NCBI RefSeq assembly: GCF_002968015.1
Contig: NZ_PUIP01000014.1
Location: 62,001 to 126,000 of the forward strand
Origin: Massilia phosphatilytica
GTDB lineage: Bacteria > Pseudomonadota > Gammaproteobacteria > Burkholderiales > Burkholderiaceae_D
Direction of reading: 5' to 3'
DNA length: 64,000 bases
The stretch's first letter is position 1. Each line of letters begins with the position of its first letter. Of this stretch, positions 55,436-64,000 are shown piece after piece. The notes below the pieces were generated by a model. That model was given only the letters and a program-made list of their open reading frames with translations. It made no database searches and was not told the origin of the DNA. A program made the translations under genes and the position numbers.

Positions 55436-56356
55436 TTAGACCGGGACCGATTTCTGCAACTGCAGCACGAGGTCGCGGCTGGCCATCGCCACGCCCTGCG
55501 CCGAACGCAGCGGCCGCAAGCGGTGCGCACACACGGGCACGAGCAGGGCCTGGATATCTTCCGGGATCACGTGGTCGCGGCCTTCCAGCGCGGCCCACGC
55601 GCGCGCGGCCTGCAGCAGGGCCAGCGTGGCGCGCGGCGACAAGCCTTCGGCGAACAGCTTGCCCGAGCGCGAAGCCTGCGCGAGCGCCTGCAGGTAGTCG
55701 ATGAGCTTGTCGGACGCGTGGATCGCGCGCAGCGAGCGCTGGGCGTCCAGCAATTCTTCCGGCCGCATCACGGGGGCAATGGTCTTGAGCAGCGCGCGGC
55801 GGTCCTCGCCCATCAGCAGGGCGCGCTCGGCGGCCGCGTCCGGATAGCCGAGCGCGAGGCACATCAGGAAGCGGTCGAGCTGGGATTCCGGCAGGGGGAA
55901 CGTGCCGACCTGGTGCGCGGGGTTCTGCGTCGCGATGACGAAGAACGGTTCCGGCAGCGGCCGGGTGACGCCGTCGGCCGTGACCTGCCGTTCTTCCATC
56001 GCTTCCAGCAGGCCCGACTGCGTCTTGGGCGTGGCGCGGTTGATCTCGTCCGCGAGGAGCACCTGCGTGAAGATCGGGCCGGGGTGGAACATGAAGCCGT
56101 TCTTTTCGCGCTCGTAGACGGAGATGCCGGCGACGTCGGCCGGCAGCAGGTCGCTCGTGAACTGGACGCGGTTGAACTTCAGGCCCAGCGCCAGCGCGAG
56201 CGCGTGGGCCAGGGTCGTCTTGCCGACGCCGGGCACGTCGTCGATGAGCAGGTGGCCGCCGGCCAGCAGGCAGGTCAGGGCGAGGCGGACCTGCTGGTCC
56301 TTGCCGACCACGACCTGGCTGACCTGGCGGGCGGCGGCGTGCAATTTGTTGAACAT
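55436..56356 (-). CDS. MoxR-family AAA+ ATPase
   Basis: A 306-residue AAA_3 ATPase. Walker A VPGVGKTTLA is near residue 41, Walker B LLADEINRATPKTQ near 105, followed by EERQVTADG and FFVIATQNP (sensor 1); the C-terminal lid is present. MoxR proteins act as chaperones that assemble or activate partner vWA proteins, here probably DUF58. It is the first gene of the four-gene unit moxR-DUF58-DUF3488-mltB. Confidence 0.94.
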   Translation of the reverse strand: MFNKLHAAARQVSQVVVGKDQQVRLALTCLLAGGHLLIDDVPGVGKTTLAHALALALGLKFNRVQFTSDLLPADVAGISVYEREKNGFMFHPGPIFTQVLLADEINRATPKTQSGLLEAMEERQVTADGVTRPLPEPFFVIATQNPAHQVGTFPLPESQLDRFLMCLALGYPDAAAERALLMGEDRRALLKTIAPVMRPEELLDAQRSLRAIHASDKLIDYLQALAQASRSGKLFAEGLSPRATLALLQAARAWAALEGRDHVIPEDIQALLVPVCAHRLRPLRSAQGVAMASRDLVLQLQKSVPV

Positions 56357-56510
56357 GGATGGTTTCCGGTCGTCGTTCGGGGCGGCAGGGCGCGCAGGCG
56401 TGGTAGATTAACGCTGTTAGCAATCTTGATATGCCTGCTCTTTGCCTTTCCCATCGATTCTATGCGAGAACGGAGGGACTTGCGGTATCGATGAGCATCA
56501 ACCAGGAAAC

Positions 56511-57443
56511 ATGAGCACAGCCATTTACAGCCACCCGGACTGCTCCCTGCACGAGATGGGCAGCTGGCATCCCGAAACCCCCGAACGCCTGCGCGCCATC
56601 GAGGACCAGCTGATCCTCGCGCGCCTGGACGGCCTTGTCGAGCAGGTGAGCGCGCCGCTGGCCGACGAAGCCGACATCCTGCGCAACCACACGCAGGGTG
56701 CCCTCGACCTCGTGCGCGACAACCTGCCGGCGGCCCCCGGCGCACACTATCCGCTCGACGGCGACACGCTGCTGTGCAAGGACAGCTACCGCGCCGCCCT
56801 GCGCGCCGCCGGCGCCGCCGTGGCCGCGACGGACGCCGTCATCGCCGGCACCGTCGACAATGCCTTCTGCGCCGTCCGCCCGCCGGGCCACCACGCGCGG
56901 CCGGCGGAGCCAATGGGCTTCTGCCTCTTCAACAACATTGCCATTGCCGCGCGCCGCGCGCTCGATGTGCACGGTCTGGAGCGCGTCGCCATCGTCGACT
57001 TCGACGTCCACCACGGCAATGGCACGGCGGAGTCGTTCAAGGACGATCCGCGCGTGCTGATGGCCAGCTTTTTCCAGCATCCGTTCTACCCGTACACCGA
57101 GCCGGAACCTATCACTGCGACCAGTATCAATGTGCCGGTCCCGGCCTACACTGGAGGGGATGCGATCCGCAAGCTCGTCGCCGAACAATGGCTGCCCGCG
57201 CTGCACGCATTCCGCCCGCAGATGATCTTCATCTCGGCCGGCTTCGACGCCCACAAGGAAGACGACATGGGCGGCCTGGCCCTCGTCGAGGCGGATTACG
57301 CGTGGATCACGCACCAGGTCGCCGACATCGCGCGGCGGTACGCGGGCGGACGCATCGTCAGTTGCCTGGAGGGCGGCTACGCGCTGTCGGCGCTGGGACG
57401 TAGTGTCGTGGCCCACGTCAAGGCGCTCGCGGAACTCGACTGA
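56511..57443 (+). CDS. Histone deacetylase family amidohydrolase
   Basis: A 310-residue zinc/iron amidohydrolase of the bacterial HDAC-like group (acetoin utilisation or polyamine deacetylase type). Conserved sites are RPPGHHARPAEPMGFCLFNN, the metal ligands in DFDVHHGNGT and ISAGFDAHKEDDMG, and the C-terminal EGGYAL. It removes acetyl from a small amide in the cytoplasm; the substrate is not determinable. AGGAAAC precedes ATG 56511. It is divergent from moxR. Confidence 0.92.
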   Translation: MSTAIYSHPDCSLHEMGSWHPETPERLRAIEDQLILARLDGLVEQVSAPLADEADILRNHTQGALDLVRDNLPAAPGAHYPLDGDTLLCKDSYRAALRAAGAAVAATDAVIAGTVDNAFCAVRPPGHHARPAEPMGFCLFNNIAIAARRALDVHGLERVAIVDFDVHHGNGTAESFKDDPRVLMASFFQHPFYPYTEPEPITATSINVPVPAYTGGDAIRKLVAEQWLPALHAFRPQMIFISAGFDAHKEDDMGGLALVEADYAWITHQVADIARRYAGGRIVSCLEGGYALSALGRSVVAHVKALAELD

Positions 57444-57507
57444 AACGCCGAACTTCGCGCAGCGCGGCCGTATCTAACCTCCACCGTATGGATGAGTGGG
57501 GGACCCG

Positions 57508-58383
57508 ATGAAACCGCTGCGACGATTGTTGATGTTGTGCCTGCTCGCGTGCGCCGGTCTGGCGTCCGCGACCAACTACACGTTGTGGATCAACGGCCGC
57601 ACGGGCGGCGGCGCGATCGGCAACTACGCCGACTTTGCCTACTGGGGGCCGGCCTCGATGGACGCCGGCGTCAACAAGAAGGCCGCCAACTGGGATGGCC
57701 GCAGCAGCATCGCGTCGCAGAGCGGCACCCTCCGCAATGCCCTCGACTGCTTCTGCACGGGGACCAACTGGTGCTACATCGCCACGCACAGCGCCGGCGA
57801 CCTGCTCATCGGCTACACGCTCGCGAACTACGGCGGTTCCACGCGCGTGAAGAAGAACGCGCAGCCGAATGCATCGGGCGTGTGCGGCAATGCCGACGGG
57901 TCGTCGCAGACCGGCTGGAACATCAAGTGGATCGCCTCGGCCGCCGGCTCGGGCGGCGGCTCGGAGCTGGCGGACATCGGAGCGTGGACGACCTCCGAGC
58001 CGCTCGTGCAGGACCTGCGCGTGCGGACGGCCCGCGCGATGTACAACCACAACGACACCCGCGGCATCTGGTTCTGGATGTACGCCGGCGCCGACGGCGG
58101 CCTGACGTCGGCCTTCCTGCCGGGCGAGGACGACGGCGTGCAGGCCTACCACAGCGCGGGCGCCGTCGCCGGCTCGTCGGGCGGGTCGTATTGCAACCCG
58201 CACGACTGGTTCTGCCATGTACTGACGCTCGGCCCCGACCCGGCCGAGGGCGGCCATGCCAAGTGGGCCAACCACTGGGTCGCCTTCCGCGACGACGGCG
58301 AGAACTACCACCACTACACGGACGGTCACTGGGGTGGCATCGTCGCCGTCATGCGCGCGGCGGTCGCGGCGAACGCGCGCTGA
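57508..58383 (+). CDS. Secreted Cys-rich protein of unknown function (paralogue 1)
   Basis: A 291-residue protein with a signal peptide (MKPLRRLLMLCLLACAGLASA). The mature part begins TNYTLWINGRTGGG and contains six conserved cysteines (DCFC, NWC, GVC, SYC, WFC). The segment CYIATHSAGDL (S95) resembles a serine-hydrolase nucleophile elbow, and later His residues (HWVAFRDDGENYHHYT) could complete a triad; this is a hypothesis. I do not recognise a named family. It is followed 148 bp later by a paralogue of identical length. The extended Gly/Ser/Asn/Trp-rich mature sequence fits an extracellular fold. Confidence 0.75.
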   Translation: MKPLRRLLMLCLLACAGLASATNYTLWINGRTGGGAIGNYADFAYWGPASMDAGVNKKAANWDGRSSIASQSGTLRNALDCFCTGTNWCYIATHSAGDLLIGYTLANYGGSTRVKKNAQPNASGVCGNADGSSQTGWNIKWIASAAGSGGGSELADIGAWTTSEPLVQDLRVRTARAMYNHNDTRGIWFWMYAGADGGLTSAFLPGEDDGVQAYHSAGAVAGSSGGSYCNPHDWFCHVLTLGPDPAEGGHAKWANHWVAFRDDGENYHHYTDGHWGGIVAVMRAAVAANAR

Positions 58384-58531
58384 ACATGGATGTACGAGCC
58401 ACTTATCTGGCTCGTAAGGCAATTGACATGCATACCGACCCTCTCTACAGTCGATCGGGCCGTAAGCCACGGCGTTCTCATCATTCGGCGCACGGCGACC
58501 CATCCAACGACGACAATATGGAGGCGAGGAG

Positions 58532-59407
58532 ATGACACTGATGCGCTGGCTGACGGCGCTATGCCTGCTCGGTATCACCGGGTTTGCATCGGCGACGAAC
58601 TACACGCTGTGGATCAACGGCCGCACGGGCGGCGGCACGATCGGCGACTACAACAGCTTCACGTACTGGGGCCCGTCTGCCACGACGGCGGGCGTCAACA
58701 AGAAGGCCGTCAACTGGGACGGCTACAACAGCATCGCATCGCAGAGCTACCACATCCGCGACGCCCTCGACTGCTTCTGCACCGGCAGCAACTGGTGCTA
58801 TATCGCGACGCACAGCGCAGGCGACCTCATGATGGGCTACACGCTCGCGAACTACGGCGGTTCCACGCGCATGAAGAAGAACGCGGCGCCGAATTCGTCG
58901 GGCGTGTGCGGCAACAGCGACGGGTCGTCGCAGACCGGCTGGAACATCAAATGGGTGCGCGCCGCATCCGGCGCGGGCGGTGGTTCCGAACTGGCCGACT
59001 ACGGCTCGTGGGCCGTCTCCGACCCGCTGACGCAAGACCTCAAGACGACGACGGCGCGCGCCATGTACAACCACAACACGACGCGCGGCATCTGGTTCTA
59101 CATGTACGCGGGCGCCAAGGGCACCGCATATTCCGGCATCCTGCCCGGTCAGGACGACGAGGCCGTCGCGTACCACAGCTCCGGCGGCGTGGCCGGCAGT
59201 TCCGGCGGCTCGTACTGCAACCCCAGCGACTGGCTGTGCAACGACCTCACGCTCGGCACGAGCGCCAACGAAGGCGGCAGTGCGAAATGGAGCTACCACT
59301 CCGTATCGTTCCGCGACGACAGCGAAGCCTACAACCATTACACGAGCGGTAACTGGCAGGGCATCGTGTCGGTCGTACGCAATGCGATGGTGAACAGTGC
59401 CCTCTAG
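58532..59407 (+). CDS. Secreted Cys-rich protein of unknown function (paralogue 2)
   Basis: A 291-residue close copy of the gene upstream, about two thirds identical by eye. It has the same signal-peptide layout (MTLMRWLTALCLLGITGFASA), start of mature chain, six cysteines and THSAGD motif. A GAGGAG site precedes ATG 58532. Its stop overlaps the start of the next gene by 11 bases. The tandem pair arose by duplication, with divergence mostly in loops. Function is unknown; a secreted hydrolase is one possibility. Confidence 0.75.
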   Translation: MTLMRWLTALCLLGITGFASATNYTLWINGRTGGGTIGDYNSFTYWGPSATTAGVNKKAVNWDGYNSIASQSYHIRDALDCFCTGSNWCYIATHSAGDLMMGYTLANYGGSTRMKKNAAPNSSGVCGNSDGSSQTGWNIKWVRAASGAGGGSELADYGSWAVSDPLTQDLKTTTARAMYNHNTTRGIWFYMYAGAKGTAYSGILPGQDDEAVAYHSSGGVAGSSGGSYCNPSDWLCNDLTLGTSANEGGSAKWSYHSVSFRDDSEAYNHYTSGNWQGIVSVVRNAMVNSAL

Positions 59408-60662
59408 CGGATCGCGTCCTCCGCGGCCACCGCCGCGGCCCCGCCTGCGCAAAATGGCGTTGGCGGCGGCCGCGGTCGCCGTTATCGGCGTGCTCGTGTG
59501 GAGCGCGATGGACCACGGCGCGCCGCCGCCCACCGCCGCGGTCGCCCAGGCACCGGCCCCGCGCGGGCCGCAATTCTTCGGCCAGGTCCAGGCCACCGAC
59601 CTGCCGCTGCCGGACGACCGGAACAACCGGCGCCGGCAACTGGTCGAGAACGTCGAGCTGGCCGACCACACCTATTGCAGCTACCGCACGTCCAGCCAGT
59701 ATCCGGTCGGCTCGCGCCCAATGGTGGACAACCCCGACCAGAACCGCCCGAACGATCCCGTGGCCTCGATGAATCCGATGCGCCTGGACGGCGGCGGCGC
59801 CAACACGGGCGTGCAGTTGCAGACGTCGCAATCGCGCGTCTACATGGCGTCCGGCGAATCGGTGGCGTTCTCGCTGCGCGCCGTCGACGCCGACGGCAAG
59901 ACGCTGCCCCTCGTGATCACGCGCGCGCTCGCGCAAGGCATCACGTATGCCGGTACGCGCCAGACGCCGCAAGTGAGCATCCCGTTCGCCGACGACGGCA
60001 CAGGGGCCGACCCGGTGCCGAACGACGGCGCCTTCGCCGGCGTGCTGGCGCCCGCGCAGACCGGCCTCGCCGCGTTCAACGGCACCATCCGCACCGAGGT
60101 GCGCTACAACGTGGGCGGCAAGACCGGCCTCGTGCAGTTCGACGTGATCTACACGCCGGAATTGCCGGCCGTGTGGACCGGTGCGCCGCGCGAAGCCGTC
60201 GAGGAAGGCTCGCTCGTGTTCCGCCTGCCGCTCGATGTGCGCATGCCCGGCCGTTACATCGTGAACGGCCGCGTCGACGACGCCCGCGGCCAGCCCGTCG
60301 CACTGCTGACCTTCAACGAGGTGCTCGGTCCCGGTCCGAGCGACATCAAGCTGACGATGTTCGGCAAGCTGCTGCGTGACCAGTCGCCCGCGGCGCCGCT
60401 CACCCTGCGCGACGTCGACGGCTACCTGCTCAAGGAAAACACGGACCCCGACCGCGCGCTGCTGCCGCGGCTGCAGGGCAAGGTCCTGACGGCGGCATCG
60501 CACGCGCCGAAAAGCTATTCGGATGCTGAATGGCAGAGCGAGGAGCGGTCGCGCTATCTGACCGAATTCGGCAAGGACTTGCGCGAGGCGCGCACACGTC
60601 TGGCTGCGTTCGACCCGGCCGCGCCGCTGCCACCGAGCGAGTGCATGCCTGCAACACGGTAG
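59397..60662 (+). CDS. Single-pass membrane protein with Ig-like/choice-of-anchor-X-like region
   Basis: A 421-residue protein with one N-terminal membrane helix (about residues 20-36) and a large periplasmic part. Residues 199-213 (DDGTGADPVPNDGAF) match the calcium-loop-like motif seen in choice-of-anchor-X and related Ig-like domains, followed by beta-rich sequence (VRYNVGGKTGLVQFDVIYTP; GRYIVNGRVDDARG). GTG 59397 overlaps the preceding stop, so it belongs to the same operon; ATG 59454 is an alternative start with no better site. The function is unknown. Anchoring or displaying the secreted paralogues is an inference from context only. Confidence 0.62.
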   Translation: MPSSGSRPPRPPPRPRLRKMALAAAAVAVIGVLVWSAMDHGAPPPTAAVAQAPAPRGPQFFGQVQATDLPLPDDRNNRRRQLVENVELADHTYCSYRTSSQYPVGSRPMVDNPDQNRPNDPVASMNPMRLDGGGANTGVQLQTSQSRVYMASGESVAFSLRAVDADGKTLPLVITRALAQGITYAGTRQTPQVSIPFADDGTGADPVPNDGAFAGVLAPAQTGLAAFNGTIRTEVRYNVGGKTGLVQFDVIYTPELPAVWTGAPREAVEEGSLVFRLPLDVRMPGRYIVNGRVDDARGQPVALLTFNEVLGPGPSDIKLTMFGKLLRDQSPAAPLTLRDVDGYLLKENTDPDRALLPRLQGKVLTAASHAPKSYSDAEWQSEERSRYLTEFGKDLREARTRLAAFDPAAPLPPSECMPATR

Positions 60663-60722
60663 GGTGATTTGCGTGGACTAGGGTAAAATAGTCGGTTGCA
60701 CGCAAATTTTTGAAGGTAGAGC

Positions 60723-61670
60723 ATGTCGATTCAATGGTTCCCGGGCCACATGGCCGCCGCCCGCAAGCAGGCCGCGGAGCAGATGGAAAACACCGATGTG
60801 GTCATCGAGGTCCTGGACGCCCGCCTGCCGCAGGCGAGCAGCAACCCGATGGTCGAGGAACTGCGCAAGTTCCGCCAGCGCCCCTGCCTGAAGGTGCTGA
60901 ACAAGACGGACCTCGCCGACCCCGCCGCCACCGCGGCCTGGGCCGCGTGGTACGACGCCCAGGACGGCGTGACCGCCTATCCGATGACGACCAAGAAGCC
61001 GTCGGACGTGGCGAAGATCCCCGACCTGTGCAAGGCGCTGGCGCCGCACCGCGGCGTGCCGACGAAGCCGCTGCGCATTATGATCATGGGCATCCCGAAC
61101 GTGGGCAAGTCGACGCTGATGAATGCGCTGCTGAAAAAGCGTGTGGCCAAGGTCGGCGACGAACCGGCCGTCACGAAGTCCCAGCAAAAGCTCTACCTGG
61201 ACAAGTTCACCGTGCTGGTCGACACCCCGGGCATGCTGTGGCCGAAGATCGCGATGGAAAGCGACGGCCTGATGCTGGCCGCGAGCCATGCGATCGGCAC
61301 GAACGCCGTGATCGAGGAAGAAGTCGCGGAATACCTGGGCAGCCTGCTGCTGCAGCGCTATCCGCAACTGCTCGCGGCGCGCTACGGCATCAAGACGGAA
61401 GGGCTGGACGGCTTCGGCGTGATCGAGGGCGTCGCCCAGCGCCGCGCGTTCCGCGTGCGCGGCGGCGACTACGACTACGAAAAGGCGGCGCACGTGCTGC
61501 TGCAGGATTACCGCCAGGGCGCGCTGGGCCGCATCAGCCTGGAAACCCCGCAAACGCGCGCCGAGGCGCTGGAGCGCCACCGCATCGAGATGGAAGAAAA
61601 GGCGCGCATCGCGGCCGAGAAGGCGGCGCGCAAGGCGGAAGAGGCGGCGCGCGGGAAGCGCGGTACGTGA
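60723..61670 (+). CDS. ylqF: Ribosome biogenesis GTPase YlqF/RbgA
   Basis: A 315-residue circularly permuted GTPase: G4 motif LNKTDLAD comes before G1 IMGIPNVGKSTLMN, then G3 DTPGMLWPK. It starts MSIQWFPGHMAAARKQ, a strict family signature. It promotes late 50S subunit assembly. The C-terminus ends in a Lys/Ala/Glu-rich helix (about 285-315), an extension beyond the B. subtilis protein. TAAAAT at 60684-60689 is a plausible -10 box. Confidence 0.94.
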   Translation: MSIQWFPGHMAAARKQAAEQMENTDVVIEVLDARLPQASSNPMVEELRKFRQRPCLKVLNKTDLADPAATAAWAAWYDAQDGVTAYPMTTKKPSDVAKIPDLCKALAPHRGVPTKPLRIMIMGIPNVGKSTLMNALLKKRVAKVGDEPAVTKSQQKLYLDKFTVLVDTPGMLWPKIAMESDGLMLAASHAIGTNAVIEEEVAEYLGSLLLQRYPQLLAARYGIKTEGLDGFGVIEGVAQRRAFRVRGGDYDYEKAAHVLLQDYRQGALGRISLETPQTRAEALERHRIEMEEKARIAAEKAARKAEEAARGKRGT

Positions 61671-62480
61671 TCAGGCTGCGGTGCCAAACCTGAAACTCGA
61701 CACCGTCAACGCCCCGAAAAAACTCTCCTCGTGATACACGCACGCGGCCGGCTCCTGCTCGGCCGCGCCCAGCGCTACCCACAGCGGCACGAGGTGATCC
61801 TCGCGCGGATGCGCCATGCGCGCATACGGTGCCTCGCTCCAGTTGAGCAGCGCCTGTTCGCGGTCGGCGGGAGAGAGCTCCAGCAGCACGTGCTGCAGCC
61901 ACGTATCGAATGCGTTCGACGCCAGCGCGCCGCCCGGGCCGAACTGGCGCAGGTTGTGGAATGACAGGCCGCTGCCGAGGATCAGCACGCCCTCGTCGCG
62001 CAGCGGGGCCAGCGCGCGGCCGGCGGCCAGGTGCACGGCCGGGTCGTAGCCGTGGCGGATCGACAGCTGCACGACCGGCATGTCGGCCTCGGGATAGATC
62101 GGCGCCAGCATCGAGAACGTGCCGTGGTCGAAGCCGCGGTCCGCGTCCAGGCGGGCGGGCTGGCCGGCGCCGTTCAGCAGTTGCGCGACCCTGGCCGCCA
62201 GCTGCGGTTCGCCCGGTGCCGGATAGCGGATCTGGTACGTGTGCGGCGGGAAGCCGCCGTAGTCGTAGATCATGCCCGGCGCCGTGCCGGACGACACCGT
62301 GAAGTCGTCCGTCTCCCAGTGGCTCGTCACCACGAGCACGGCCTTCGGACGCACGCCGACCTGGCGCTTGATGTCGACCAGCGACGCCTCCAGCTCGGCA
62401 TACGTGGGGCCGTACTGGTCCTTCATCCACGGCCATGGGCCGCCTCCGTGCGAGACAAAATAGGTGGGCAGGCGGGTCAT
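61671..62480 (-). CDS. ygiD: 4,5-DOPA dioxygenase extradiol-like protein (YgiD)
   Basis: A 269-residue LigB-family protein. Metal-site histidines lie in YFVSHGGGP, VVTSHWETDDF and FDHGTFSMLAPIYPEADMPVVQLS, and HPREDHLVPLWVALGA is near the C-terminus. Homologues open catechol rings such as DOPA; the natural substrate in bacteria is unclear. It is convergent with ylqF, their stop codons being adjacent. Confidence 0.9.
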   Translation of the reverse strand: MTRLPTYFVSHGGGPWPWMKDQYGPTYAELEASLVDIKRQVGVRPKAVLVVTSHWETDDFTVSSGTAPGMIYDYGGFPPHTYQIRYPAPGEPQLAARVAQLLNGAGQPARLDADRGFDHGTFSMLAPIYPEADMPVVQLSIRHGYDPAVHLAAGRALAPLRDEGVLILGSGLSFHNLRQFGPGGALASNAFDTWLQHVLLELSPADREQALLNWSEAPYARMAHPREDHLVPLWVALGAAEQEPAACVYHEESFFGALTVSSFRFGTAA

Positions 62481-62543
62481 GGCGGGCTCCTTCGGACGGC
62501 GATCGAAGCGTTCATGGTAGCCGATCCACGACGATCCCGCAGG

Positions 62544-63443
62544 TCAGCGCAGGAGGGCCGCCAGCGCGAACAGGCGCGCCATCCGCATCCACCCGAGCAC
62601 GACCACGACGAGCTGGGCCAGCACGACGGCGCCTACCGTACCGGCCGTCCCAAGCGCCGGCACGTGCACGCGCGCAAACGCGAGCAGCGCCGCGAGCGCG
62701 AGACCGGCCGCGGTGATCCCGAGATAGGTGCCCAGCAGCGCCAGCGGCCGGCGCATCAGCTGGCCGCAGCCGCGCCACCACGCACCGATCGCGGACGTGC
62801 GGCGACGGTCGGCGGCCAGCATGGCGCGGCCGACGTCGATCGTCGCGTGGGCCAGCACGAGTAGCACGACGGTCGCGAGCAGGGCCAGGCGCGAGGCGCG
62901 TTCGGCGTCGGCTTCCAGCAGCGCCGTTTCGGCCGCCTGGCCGGCCAGATGATGGGCCGAGCTGCCCACTAATCCGGCGACACCGAGCGGGACGATCGCC
63001 CACGCGAGCATGCGTGCCATGCGCGGATAGCACTGCGCGCCGGCGGCCAGCAGTGCGCCGGAGGCGAGTGGTTGCGGTGCACGCGCGGCGGCGAGGGCCA
63101 TGCCGGCCAGCAGCGGTGACAGCAGCAAGGTCAGCGCGAGTGCGACGAGACCGCCCGTGCCCAGCGCCGGCGCGTACTGGTCGCGGGCGCCGTGGATGAT
63201 GTCGGCGTACGCGATCATGTCGAGGCGTTCGGCCAGGCGCGCCGCGTACACCGAGTGATCGAGGCTGGCGGACAGCAGCGACCATACCGGCAGCGCGGCG
63301 ACGACGGTCGGCAGCAGCAGGAGCACGGTCCACCACAGCAGCAGGCGCCATTGCAGCGCGGCGCGCGCGGCGTGCAGTACGCCGTGCGGGCCGGCTACGC
63401 GCGGCGCGAGGGAAGGGGGAGCGAGGGTCGTTTCCGTGGTCAT
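62544..63443 (-). CDS. Hypothetical inner-membrane protein
   Basis: A 299-residue protein with about six hydrophobic helices (LLLWWTVLLLLPTVVAALP; LVALALTLLLSPLLAGMAL; others at about 150, 200, 240 and 270). There are no recognised domain motifs. Its start overlaps the stop of the probable M1 peptidase gene (ATGA), so the two are translationally coupled. This suggests it assists or anchors that peptidase. I cannot assign a family. Confidence 0.72.
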   Translation of the reverse strand: MTTETTLAPPSLAPRVAGPHGVLHAARAALQWRLLLWWTVLLLLPTVVAALPVWSLLSASLDHSVYAARLAERLDMIAYADIIHGARDQYAPALGTGGLVALALTLLLSPLLAGMALAAARAPQPLASGALLAAGAQCYPRMARMLAWAIVPLGVAGLVGSSAHHLAGQAAETALLEADAERASRLALLATVVLLVLAHATIDVGRAMLAADRRRTSAIGAWWRGCGQLMRRPLALLGTYLGITAAGLALAALLAFARVHVPALGTAGTVGAVVLAQLVVVVLGWMRMARLFALAALLR

Positions 63444-64000
63444 AGCGTGGCGATCAGGGCAAGGAGGTAGTCGACGACGGCCGCGAATTCGAGGCCCCAG
63501 CGGCGCGACGCGCGCGCATCCGGATCGAGCGTGCGGCTGTCATCGAGCTTGTTCACGTCCAGGTAGTGCAGGCGCTGCGGATCGAGTTCGGCGGAGACGG
63601 CCTTCGCCGGCTTCGTCCAGGTGAACGTGTGCCAGCGCTCGTCGGCATCCCAGCGCGCGGTTTCGACGCTGCCATCGGCGAATTTCACGACGAGCGTCTG
63701 CGGCACGGGGGCACCGTGGCGGCGCACGGTCACTTGCGTGCGGTACGGGTACGGCCCGGGCGCGGCCGGATGTGTCTTGTGCCAGGCCGCGCGTGCCGCC
63801 TCGATGCGCTTGTCGACGGCGGCCTGGTTCTCGTGCGCGCCCGGGAGCGGGGCCTGTTCGGTGCTCGTGAGATCGGTGATACTGTCGTCGACGCGCGTGA
63901 CGGCGTACACCTGGCGGTCGAACGCATCCTCGATGACGGCGCGCTGGCCCGTCACGTCGATGAGCGTCGCGCGCAGGTCGGCGGTGCTCGGGTGGCGGAA
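63440..64000 (-). CDS. Probable M1-family aminopeptidase, C-terminal part
   Basis: The last 186 codons of a minus-strand gene that continues beyond the right edge; the frame is open to base 64000 with no start. Visible sequence begins FRHPSTADLRATLIDVTG. It is beta-rich (TVRRHGAPVPQTLVVKFADG) and ends with DVNKLDDSRTLDPD and a hydrophobic tail. This resembles the post-catalytic region of large membrane-linked M1 peptidases in this bacterial group. The catalytic HExxH would be outside the window, so the call rests on tail similarity. Confidence 0.6.
   Translation of the reverse strand, partial: FRHPSTADLRATLIDVTGQRAVIEDAFDRQVYAVTRVDDSITDLTSTEQAPLPGAHENQAAVDKRIEAARAAWHKTHPAAPGPYPYRTQVTVRRHGAPVPQTLVVKFADGSVETARWDADERWHTFTWTKPAKAVSAELDPQRLHYLDVNKLDDSRTLDPDARASRRWGLEFAAVVDYLLALIATL

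Overview
This 64 kb window is chromosomal DNA from a high-GC betaproteobacterium. It most resembles Massilia, Telluria, Duganella and relatives (Oxalobacteraceae). The reasons are the block gyrA-serC-pheA-hisC-tyrA-aroA-cmk-rpsA-ihfB-lapA-lapB-ugd-rfaE1-comEA-cysM, the protein sequences, and the short inverted repeats in intergenic gaps. Genus is inferred by eye, not by a search. I see no prophage, insertion sequence with a transposase, CRISPR array or tRNA gene. One stable RNA, tmRNA, is certain.

Layout. 1-2.5 kb: the end of an ExeA/GspA-type ATPase with GspB, then MobB and a YjfB-like protein. 2.7-4.6 kb: a compact bufferin operon, a BufA1-type precursor followed by one protein that fuses the MNIO enzyme (BufB, DUF692) to its DUF2063 partner (BufC). 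4.7-9.1 kb: a DUF883-like protein, an S4 RNA-binding protein, fumC, a FimV-like protein, a structured RNA candidate, an HxlR regulator and a FliT-like protein. 9.3-17.9 kb: M13 peptidase, methyltransferase, two CsbD genes flanking an AI-2E-family permease, dipeptidyl peptidase IV, a gap with a second RNA candidate and an inverted-repeat element, and a MATE pump. 18-26 kb: a two-haem cytochrome, secreted hydrolase, cbpA-cbpM, mntH, a PfpI-like protein, an XRE-cupin regulator with a GNAT enzyme, and another two-haem cytochrome. 26.3-29.8 kb (minus strand): tmRNA, a glycine-zipper protein, gph, ubiG and ompA.

30.2-50.4 kb is the conserved core, all on the plus strand. gyrA is followed by a DUF2059 protein, then serine and aromatic amino acid biosynthesis with hisC (serC, pheA, hisC, tyrA, aroA), and then cmk, rpsA and ihfB. 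A large patatin-like gene interrupts the usual ihfB-lapA junction. lapA-lapB, ugd, rfaE1, a ComEA-like protein and cysM follow, so LPS quality control and envelope sugar synthesis sit together.

50.5-64 kb: a small HTH-like protein with an AT-rich leader; a tightly overlapping minus-strand unit MoxR-DUF58-DUF3488/transglutaminase-MltB; a histone-deacetylase-like amidohydrolase; a three-gene unit of two paralogous secreted Cys-rich proteins plus a membrane-anchored protein of unknown role; ylqF; a DOPA-dioxygenase-like gene; and a membrane protein next to the 3' end of a probable M1 peptidase that runs off the window.

The best candidates for undescribed biology are the BufB-BufC fusion operon, the three-gene secreted unit at 57.5-60.7 kb, and the two terminator-bounded structured RNA candidates at about 8.1-8.3 and 16.25-16.34 kb.
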